12,643 bases of DNA, from contig JADFOC010000023.1 of the NCBI GenBank assembly GCA_022563075.1, forward strand, positions 1 through 12,643. Reading direction: 5' to 3'. This DNA is from Pseudomonadota bacterium (GTDB lineage: Bacteria; Pseudomonadota; Gammaproteobacteria; Pseudomonadales; Pseudohongiellaceae). The position numbers and the translations under genes are program-made. The notes below the pieces were generated by a model. It saw only the letters and a program-made list of their open reading frames with translations, was not told where the DNA came from and did not search any database. Below, in pieces: positions 6,163 through 12,643 of the stretch (position 1 is its first letter; each line of letters starts with the position of its first letter).

Positions 6163-8307
6163 ATGATCTATACCGGCAAGGCGCTGAGCGTCGATGTGTT
6201 GCCTTCAGGCACTGCCCATCTGGTTTTCGATTTAGCCGGTTCATCGGTCAATAAATTCAATCAACAGACGTTGCAAGAATTACAGGAGGCGGTGGCCAAA
6301 TTGCAGTCCGCCGACATACGCGGCGTGATATTTTCCAGTGCGAAGTCTACTTTTATCGTGGGTGCGGACATCACCGAATTCACCGCAAAGTTTAGCGAAG
6401 AAGCACAGCAAATCCTGGACTGGGTAGTCGAAGCCAACAAGATATTCAGTGATATCGAGGATTTACCGGTACCGACTGTGACCGTAGTGAACGGCATCGC
6501 GTTGGGCGGTGGTTTCGAGATGGCGCTAGCGACAGACTACCGAGTGGGTAGTGCGAAAGCGGTGGTTGGATTTCCCGAAGTGAAGCTGGGGATTCTGCCG
6601 GGCTTTGGCGGTACCGTCAGGTTGCCTCGCTTAATCGGTGCGGACAATGCCAACCAATGCATAAGTAGCGGATCTCAAATCGAGGCACCGCAGGCGCTTA
6701 GCGAGGGTACTTTGGACGCTATCGTCGATGACGAATTGCTGTTAGACGCGGCCGAGGCAATCATCAGCCAGTGTATTACCGGCAAGTTAGACTATGCCGC
6801 GGTACGCAAGCAGAAGACGTCACCGTTAACCCTGCAACCGATTGAACTCAGTGTCGCGTTTGAAACCGCCAAGGCCTTGGTGGCCGCCAAGGCGGGACCG
6901 AACTATCCGGCTCCAATCACGGCGGTCCAGGTAATGCATGATGCGGCTATGCTGGATCGTGCCGGTGCGCTGGAAGTAGAGCACCAAGGCTTCGTGCAGT
7001 TAGCCAAGTCGGAGGTGGCTGCCAATCTGGTACAGATGTTTCTCAATGACCAGTTTCTCGCGGGCAAAGCCAAACAACAGATAACGGCAGCCGGATCGGT
7101 TGGCTCAGCGGCCGTGCTAGGCGCGGGCATCATGGGTGGAGGCATCGCCTATCAATCAGCCTTGAGAGGCACCCCGATAATAATGAAGGACGTGGTGCAA
7201 CAAGGCATCGATCTTGGTATGAATGAAGTGAAGAAGTTGCTGGATAGACAAATGGCACGCGGTAGATTGGATACCAATAAGATGGTGACCATACTATCCA
7301 GCATCACGCCGACCCTGGGATATAACGATTTCGATCGCGTGGATATCGTCGTGGAAGCGGTGGTGGAGAATACGGACATCAAGAAAACCGTGCTGGCTGA
7401 ACTCGAAACGAGAGTCAGTGATGACACTATTATTGCGACTAACACGTCCACGATATCTATCGACGAGTTGGCTACGGCATTAAAGCGTCCAGAAAATTTC
7501 TGTGGTATGCACTTCTTTAACCCGGTGCCAGTAATGCCGCTGGTAGAGATTATTCGCGGCGAACACAGCAGCGAAAAAACGATTGCCACGACGGTGGCCT
7601 ATGCCAAGAAGATGGGCAAGACGCCAATCGTGGTGAATAACTGCCCGGGTTTTCTGGTGAACAGAATATTATTTCCCTATTTCGGCGCCTTCTCTCGACT
7701 GATTCATGACGGGGCCGATTTTAGACAGATCGATAAAGCCATGGAACACTATGGTTGGCCGATGGGACCAGCCTATTTGTTGGATGTGATTGGAGTAGAC
7801 ACCGCCGTGCACTGCCAGGGAGTGATGGCGGCAGGCTTCGATCGCATGGCATTGGATTTCCCCAGTGCCATCGATAAATTGTTTGAACAAAAAGACTTGG
7901 GACAGAAAACCGGCTGCGGATTTTATCGGTATGAACCGGACAAAAAGGGCAAACCAAAGAAGACACCTAATCCAAAGATAGATGACCTGGTGGCATCGGT
8001 ACAGACTTCGAGTCGAGAGTTTGACGATCAGGAGATAGTAGAGCGGATGATGGTAGCCCTGTGTCTGGAGACTGTTCGCTGCCTGGAGGACGACATCGTA
8101 GCGACTGCGATAGAAGCCGACATGGGACTTATTCTTGGTTTAGCTTTTCCAGCTTTTCGTGGCGGTGCCTTGCGCTATGTAGACAGCATCGGTGTCGCCA
8201 AGTTTTGCGCCATGGCCGACAACTACAGTGAGTTGGGCGATCTCTACCGGCCCACTGAGAAGATGCGAAAACTGGGCGCCGCTGGTGGCAAGTACTATGC
8301 TGGCTGA
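6163..8307 (+). CDS. fadB: Fatty acid oxidation complex subunit alpha FadB (enoyl-CoA hydratase/3-hydroxyacyl-CoA dehydrogenase)
   Basis: 714 residues from the ATG at 6163, supported by GGAG at 6152-6155, 7 nt upstream. An upstream frame to 6043 is rejected because it runs through the promoter. The N-terminal crotonase half has the oxyanion-hole GGG and both catalytic acids, E119 (ALGGGFE) and E139 (GFPEVKLG), at the same numbers as in E. coli FadB. The dehydrogenase half has the NAD-binding GAGIMGGG (320-327), TNTSTISI, and catalytic H450 in GMHFFNPV. The C-terminal dimerisation domain repeats at about 630-714. In the alpha2-beta2 complex it hydrates trans-2-enoyl-CoA and oxidises the L-3-hydroxyacyl-CoA for thiolysis by FadA. 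FadB, not FadJ: similarity to aerobic FadB is high throughout and fadA follows directly. The length is close to the pseudomonad form. Confidence 0.97.
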   Translation: MIYTGKALSVDVLPSGTAHLVFDLAGSSVNKFNQQTLQELQEAVAKLQSADIRGVIFSSAKSTFIVGADITEFTAKFSEEAQQILDWVVEANKIFSDIEDLPVPTVTVVNGIALGGGFEMALATDYRVGSAKAVVGFPEVKLGILPGFGGTVRLPRLIGADNANQCISSGSQIEAPQALSEGTLDAIVDDELLLDAAEAIISQCITGKLDYAAVRKQKTSPLTLQPIELSVAFETAKALVAAKAGPNYPAPITAVQVMHDAAMLDRAGALEVEHQGFVQLAKSEVAANLVQMFLNDQFLAGKAKQQITAAGSVGSAAVLGAGIMGGGIAYQSALRGTPIIMKDVVQQGIDLGMNEVKKLLDRQMARGRLDTNKMVTILSSITPTLGYNDFDRVDIVVEAVVENTDIKKTVLAELETRVSDDTIIATNTSTISIDELATALKRPENFCGMHFFNPVPVMPLVEIIRGEHSSEKTIATTVAYAKKMGKTPIVVNNCPGFLVNRILFPYFGAFSRLIHDGADFRQIDKAMEHYGWPMGPAYLLDVIGVDTAVHCQGVMAAGFDRMALDFPSAIDKLFEQKDLGQKTGCGFYRYEPDKKGKPKKTPNPKIDDLVASVQTSSREFDDQEIVERMMVALCLETVRCLEDDIVATAIEADMGLILGLAFPAFRGGALRYVDSIGVAKFCAMADNYSELGDLYRPTEKMRKLGAAGGKYYAG

Positions 8308-8327
8308 GGCGCGTTGAGGGTGAGTAA

Positions 8328-9518
<1,191 letters not shown>

Positions 9519-9546
9519 ACCGTCAGTATCTATCATTGAGATAAAT

Positions 9547-10374
9547 ATGCCCCAAAAAGATCAATTTAAACTTAATCGCTGCCGCAAGAATTTACGCAGA
9601 GACGTGGGCCGTGCCATCGCCGATTTCAATATGATTGAAGACGGTGATCTGATTATGGTCTGTCTGTCAGGTGGCAAAGACTCGTATGTGATGTTGGATA
9701 TTCTGTTAAATCTGCAAAGACATGCGCCGATTGATTTTCGGCTGCATGCGGTAAACCTGGACCAGAAACAACCTGATTTTCCGGAACATGTGTTACCTGA
9801 GTATCTGGCAAGCGAAGGCGTCGACTTCAAGATAATCGAACAAGACACCTATTCCATCGTGACCGAGAAAATTTCAGCAGATAAGACCTATTGCGGTCTT
9901 TGTTCTCGCCTGAGGCGAGGGATTTTATATAACTATGCCGACTCCATAGGCGCCGATAAAATCGCCTTAGGCCATCATCGCGATGATATTGTGGAGACAT
10001 TATTTCTGAATATGTTCTTTGGCGGAAAGTTAAAGGCGATGCCGCCAAAGTTATTGAGTGACGATAAGCGTAATGTGGTTATTCGGCCGCTGGCTTATTG
10101 CAAAGAGAAGGAGATTGCTCGATATGCCGAGTATCGGGGCTTTCCGATCATTCCTTGCAACTTATGTGGATCGCAGGATAATCTGCAGAGACAGGCGATT
10201 AAGGCAATGTTGCAGGAATGGGAGGAACAATTCCCAGGCCGGATCGAAACTATATTCAGAAGCATTGCCAATGTTTCACTTTCCCAACTGGCAGATACCG
10301 AGCTGTTTCCCTTTATGGGGCTCACAGTTAATCGACAGAGGAAGACTGAGTTAGATCTGATCGAACTGGGCTAG
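9547..10374 (+). CDS. ttcA: tRNA 2-thiocytidine(32) synthetase TtcA
   Basis: 275 residues from the ATG at 9547 (weak SD, TTGAG 6-7 nt upstream). An in-frame extension into the fadA end has no family similarity. The ATP-PP-loop [10 protein letters not shown] is at 41-50. Two Cys pairs, C116/C119 (YCGLC) and C204/C207 (IPCNLC), are arranged as in TtcA, where three of these Cys hold a [4Fe-4S] cluster. LGHHRDD (141-147) is the third family motif. TtcA adenylates C32 of certain tRNAs and replaces O2 by sulfur, improving decoding. It is somewhat shorter than E. coli TtcA (about 311) because the C-terminal tail is brief. It lies only 28 bp after fadA with no clear terminator, so some readthrough from fadBA is likely. 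A tusA sulfur-carrier gene lies about 1.2 kb further on. Confidence 0.95.
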   Translation: MPQKDQFKLNRCRKNLRRDVGRAIADFNMIEDGDLIMVCLSGGKDSYVMLDILLNLQRHAPIDFRLHAVNLDQKQPDFPEHVLPEYLASEGVDFKIIEQDTYSIVTEKISADKTYCGLCSRLRRGILYNYADSIGADKIALGHHRDDIVETLFLNMFFGGKLKAMPPKLLSDDKRNVVIRPLAYCKEKEIARYAEYRGFPIIPCNLCGSQDNLQRQAIKAMLQEWEEQFPGRIETIFRSIANVSLSQLADTELFPFMGLTVNRQRKTELDLIELG

Positions 10375-10389
10375 TGGTCGAGGTGTTGA

Positions 10390-10644
10390 CTAACAGTTTC
10401 GATATTTACCATCTCGCTTCATGCGCTTCTCACATTCATGCACGAAACCCTGACAGGAAATAGCCTTGAAGTTGGACGGATTTTTGATGTTAGTGCATTG
10501 GGTTAATTCGGCGCGTAATTCACGTTCCGACAAGGCGGCTTGTTTCCCGATTGGGCCGCAAGCGGCCAGTATAAATAAGAATAAAAGCAGATAAAGGGGC
10601 CGTGATAAACTGCTGCGATTTCCTGCAAAAATGCCCTCACACAT
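10390..10644 (-). CDS. Small predicted lipoprotein, function unknown
   Basis: 84 residues. A lipoprotein signal peptide is visible: R10/R15, a hydrophobic stretch (LYLLLFLFI, 17-25), then the lipobox L26-A-A-C29 followed by Gly. After processing, about 55 residues remain, hydrophilic and charged, with four further Cys (including C49-, C64-, C71-region and terminal C84) that could form disulfides in the periplasm. Residue 30 is Gly rather than Asp, so sorting to the outer membrane is likely in gammaproteobacteria; this is inference. GAGAG lies about 9 nt before the ATG. It is convergent with ttcA (15 bp) and divergent from yheU. I do not recognise the family. Confidence 0.65.
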   Translation of the reverse strand: MCEGIFAGNRSSLSRPLYLLLFLFILAACGPIGKQAALSERELRAELTQCTNIKNPSNFKAISCQGFVHECEKRMKRDGKYRNC

Positions 10645-10706
10645 TTCAGATCACTCTCAACTGAAATAAATCAAACGACACATAGTGAATAAAGCTAAAA
10701 TCACCT

Positions 10707-10723
10707 AACAACGCCATGTTGTT
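10707..10723. repeat. Inverted repeat in the lipoprotein/yheU divergent region
   Basis: AACAAC (10707-10712) and GTTGTT (10718-10723) flank GCCAT, giving a 17-bp perfect dyad in the 168-bp divergent intergenic region. A second dyad, TCGAAT/ATTCGA with a 7-nt centre (10783-10801), and the 8-bp palindrome AGATATCT (10805-10812), which abuts the yheU ATG, lie nearby. They may be operators or short mRNA hairpins. Confidence 0.3.
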
Positions 10724-10733
10724 GTCTTAATCA

Positions 10734-10762
10734 TAGTCAAGAATGGTGCGCGGCTTTATATC
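10734..10762 (+). promoter_or_regulatory. Weak candidate promoter for yheU
   Basis: TAGTCA (10734-10739, 4/6) and TATATC (10757-10762, 4/6) are 17 bp apart. The leader would be about 45 nt and contain the TCGAAT/ATTCGA dyad. It is the best pair I find in this region, but not a strong one. Confidence 0.22.
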
Positions 10763-10812
10763 TGAATCTTACTAAGACGCTCTCGAATAGAGAAAATTCG
10801 AATTAGATATCT

Positions 10813-11028
10813 ATGGACATACCTTACACAGAACTCTCAGACGACGCTTTGCGCGCGATCATTGAAGAATATGTAACGCGCGAAGGCACGGAGTATGGTG
10901 CGGTTGCATACTCATTGGAGAGCAAGGTAGAACAGGTAAAACGGCAATTACAGGTTGGAGAAGTGCGAATAAACTACGATGCTGAGAATCAGACCTGTCA
11001 TCTGGTACGGGCCGACCAAGGCTCTTAA
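10813..11028 (+). CDS. yheU: YheU family protein (UPF0270), function unknown
   Basis: 71 residues, matching the 70-75 residue length of UPF0270/YheU. Recognisable features are IPYTELSDDALRAIIEEYVTREGTEYG (3-29; in E. coli IPWQDLS...IESFVLREGTDYG) and KVEQVKRQLQVGEV (38-51; in E. coli KVADVKRQLQCGEA). The protein is acidic, cytosolic and without membrane segments. The family's function is not established. No clear SD precedes the ATG; instead an 8-bp palindrome abuts it, so initiation may be weak or structured. Its TAA (11026-11028) interlocks with the stop of the convergent downstream gene at TTAA. Confidence 0.9.
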   Translation: MDIPYTELSDDALRAIIEEYVTREGTEYGAVAYSLESKVEQVKRQLQVGEVRINYDAENQTCHLVRADQGS

Positions 11029-11399
11029 CCTGGTGGGCGCGCAACTCGGCGAATACTAGATTGATGCTGGCGCGCATAGAGCAACCACTTGCCAATGATT
11101 TCCTTCATCGCTAACAGATGACCAGGATCATCGGCTTCGGTCTGCAGCAGCACTTGTTCGGCGAGTTCTTGACCCGCCGCGGCAAGCGTTTCCACCACTC
11201 GTTTAAGGGTGTTGGTGTCAAGCGCGAGCGAGAATAAATCAGATGGCTGCGGTGCTGCAGCGGTTTCAGATTCTTTGACAATGGCCGGGGCAATAATATT
11301 TTGCACCCGTAAGGCGAGTGTGGGATGCTGGATTCTTAGGAGTTTGACGGTGAATTGCAGCGACACGCGATCGAACACGTTGGCATCATTGGTAGCCAT
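11025..11399 (-). CDS. Hypothetical protein, 124 aa, unrecognised family
   Basis: The start is taken at the ATG at 11399 (MATNDANVFDRVSLQF). An in-frame TTG at 11453 would add 18 residues but with no better SD; neither start has a clear SD. The protein has an N-terminal part of alternating hydrophobics (VSLQFTVKLLRI, 12-23), a low-complexity linker rich in Ala, Pro and Glu (about 43-52), then a helical, charged C-terminal half (about 55-112). No signal peptide, membrane segment or catalytic motif is seen. Codon use resembles the neighbours, which supports a real gene. Its stop overlaps that of yheU, and it is divergent from tusA. No function is proposed. Confidence 0.6.
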   Translation of the reverse strand: MATNDANVFDRVSLQFTVKLLRIQHPTLALRVQNIIAPAIVKESETAAAPQPSDLFSLALDTNTLKRVVETLAAAGQELAEQVLLQTEADDPGHLLAMKEIIGKWLLYARQHQSSIRRVARPPG

Positions 11400-11561
11400 T
11401 GGAGAAATTGCATTGCAGTTTATCACGCGAGTTTCTGCCTTTTGTCCTGTCAATTTTCCGTCTATTATCTAGCCACCGTCTAAGCGATGGTCCAGCCGGC
11501 CCGATGATACGGCTTGGGGTGTTGCATTGTGGATTCGATAAGTCCTCTATTTAGGGTAGTA

Positions 11562-11582
11562 TCCCTGTGCAGTAAACAGGGA
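11562..11582 (+). promoter_or_regulatory. 7-bp perfect hairpin in the tusA leader
   Basis: TCCCTGT (11562-11568) and ACAGGGA (11576-11582) flank the 7-nt loop GCAGTAA, ending 27 nt before the tusA ATG. A possible -10 (TAGTAT, 11557-11562) lies at its left edge, so the structure would be either at the very 5' end of the mRNA or a protein-binding dyad at the start site. It is not followed by a U tract, so it is not a terminator. Confidence 0.4.
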
Positions 11583-11609
11583 GCAACGACCAATAAGTTA
11601 TATGAGCCT

Positions 11610-11885
11610 ATGCCTAAAGAGCCAAACGAACTATCTAACCAGGACGAATCGAACAGTTCACAGCAGGAACTGGATGCGTCTGGCTTATATTGTCCGGAGC
11701 CGGTCATGCTGCTGCATAATAAAATTCGTGATATGGAAGCGGGCGAGCTGTTGCGGCTGATTGCCACGGACCCCTCAACTTCTCGTGACATACCCAAATT
11801 TTGTCTCTACCTCGGTCATGAATTACTTGAAAGCGCGCAACGAGGTGGTAAATACCTGTATTTAATTCGTAAGAGTGACACCTGA
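11610..11885 (+). CDS. tusA: Sulfurtransferase TusA (sulfur carrier)
   Basis: 91 residues from the ATG at 11610; an upstream frame to 11514 crosses the leader hairpin and lacks similarity. The core [22 protein letters not shown] starts at residue 21 with the active C28 in the CPxP motif. [13 protein letters not shown] (about 53-65), then LGHELL and YLYLIRK complete the TusA signature. In E. coli TusA takes sulfane sulfur from IscS and passes it to the TusBCD relay for s2U34 of tRNAs; it also influences Fe-S and molybdenum cofactor pathways. The N-terminus is longer than that of E. coli TusA (81 aa) by a polar, Asn/Gln/Ser-rich stretch. No strong SD is seen. It is probably co-transcribed with the exonuclease 52 nt downstream. 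Confidence 0.94.
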   Translation: MPKEPNELSNQDESNSSQQELDASGLYCPEPVMLLHNKIRDMEAGELLRLIATDPSTSRDIPKFCLYLGHELLESAQRGGKYLYLIRKSDT

Positions 11886-11937
11886 TGACAGAGCCGTGGT
11901 GGTTCTCCTGGCGTTAACCTGAAAGAGGCCATCTACA

Positions 11938-12643
11938 TTGACCACGCCATCCGGGCAAGCTGAAACCGTTTTTCTAATAGATGCCTCGATCTATATCTTT
12001 CAGTCTCACTTCTCGCCCTATGTAGAGTGCTTTGACGACGAGGGTGGTGAACTAAGTGCTCTCTACGGATTCACTCAATTCCTCCTGCAGTTTTTACGTC
12101 GCGTGCAACCAACACATCTTGCAATCGCACTGGACCAAAGTCTGTTCTGTGGGTTTCGACATCAACTCAGCCCCGAGTATAAATCGAATCGCGAGTTACC
12201 CGATGATAATCTGGCGATGCAACTGCAAGCATGCGCAGAAATTTGCAGCATATTGGGCTTGGCGACATTTTCCAGCAAGGTGTATGAAGCCGATGACATC
12301 ATTGGCACCCTGGCGGCGCGAGTTCGCCAACAAAGCAAGAACGATGTCACCGTTTGTATCGTGTCCAGAGATAAAGACCTGGCGCAGTTGTTGATCGGCG
12401 ACAAGGATTGTTTATGGGATTACAGTGGTAATCGCAAACGATTCAGCGTGGATATTATGGACGAATTTGGTGTGCATCCTAGGCAAATACCAGACTATCT
12501 CGGTCTGGCGGGAGATAGCGTTGATTGTATTAGCGGTGTACCCGGAGTGGGTCCGGTGAAAGCCAGAGAGTTGTTACGGCAGTTCGACAATTTGGCAGGG
12601 GTATACCTTAATCTGGATCAAGTCGGCCAGTTACCTCTGCGCG
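11938..12643 (+). CDS. 5'-3' exonuclease/flap endonuclease (PolA 5'-nuclease type, H3TH), C-terminus beyond right edge
   Basis: 235 codons are visible. The start is the TTG at 11938 with AAGAGG (11923-11928) 9 nt upstream. An in-frame stop at 11920-11922 closes the frame upstream, and the first in-frame ATG (12217, residue 94) would remove catalytic residues. The metal-binding acids of the FEN/PolA family appear in order: D15 (VFLIDAS), D66 (ALD), then YKSNR (81-85), E117/D119/D120 (EADD), D145/D147 (SRDKDL), and D193/D196 (GLAGDSVD). The helix-3-turn-helix GVPGVGPVKARELL begins at 200. Such enzymes remove 5' flaps and RNA primers. It is a separate gene, not fused to a polymerase so far as visible. 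It resembles gammaproteobacterial stand-alone 5' nucleases more than E. coli Xni, which lacks the GDSxD acids. Confidence 0.9.
   Translation, partial: MTTPSGQAETVFLIDASIYIFQSHFSPYVECFDDEGGELSALYGFTQFLLQFLRRVQPTHLAIALDQSLFCGFRHQLSPEYKSNRELPDDNLAMQLQACAEICSILGLATFSSKVYEADDIIGTLAARVRQQSKNDVTVCIVSRDKDLAQLLIGDKDCLWDYSGNRKRFSVDIMDEFGVHPRQIPDYLGLAGDSVDCISGVPGVGPVKARELLRQFDNLAGVYLNLDQVGQLPLR

Noticed and set aside
7152..7589. 145-codon open frame on the minus strand
   Set aside because: Lies wholly inside fadB, in a region with conserved dehydrogenase motifs; composition is Ser/Ile/Val-rich as expected for an antisense shadow.
12056..12394. 112-codon plus-strand frame
   Set aside because: Out of frame with the exonuclease, which carries all nuclease motifs through the same stretch.

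Overview
The window looks like a core chromosomal segment of a gammaproteobacterium outside the enterics. The FadB and FadA sequences are close to the pseudomonad/marine gammaproteobacterial type. BolA, TtcA, TusA, a YheU-family protein and a stand-alone PolA-type 5' nuclease are also typical of that class. I see no rRNA, tRNA, CRISPR array, transposase, integrase or phage gene, and nothing suggests recent transfer. Genus-level placement is not possible by eye.

Layout, left to right. (1) Positions 1-3398, minus strand: an rbgA/ylqF ribosome-assembly GTPase followed 83 bp downstream by a large M16C (presequence-protease type) zinc peptidase, whose C-terminal end runs off the left edge. (2) Positions 3399-4964, plus strand: bolA, then a roughly 300-bp spacer, then a membrane-anchored Bax-like glucosaminidase-domain protein. 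(3) Positions 4978-6012, minus strand: an exported polysaccharide deacetylase convergent with the Bax-like gene. (4) Positions 6163-10374, plus strand: fadB-fadA, encoding the two subunits of the fatty acid beta-oxidation complex, then ttcA only 28 bp after fadA. (5) Positions 10390-11399: a small lipoprotein (minus), yheU (plus) and an unrecognised 124-aa protein (minus). The last two end tail to tail, sharing their stop codons. (6) Positions 11610-12643, plus strand: tusA, a possible 10-residue Trp-rich reading frame touching its stop, and a TTG-started 5'-3' exonuclease cut by the right edge.

Functional themes: fatty acid degradation (fadBA), tRNA thiolation and sulfur relay (ttcA, tusA), cell-wall or exopolysaccharide modification (Bax-like protein, deacetylase), ribosome assembly (rbgA), Fe-S/stress regulation (bolA), and DNA repair or replication (5' nuclease).

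I did not find a convincing new multigene system. The points most worth checking are: a Gly-to-Glu change in the P-loop of the RbgA GTPase; a Trp-rich mini-ORF stop/start-coupled to tusA; a strong hairpin in the tusA leader; an inverted repeat over the bolA -10 box; and the forced TTG start of the exonuclease.
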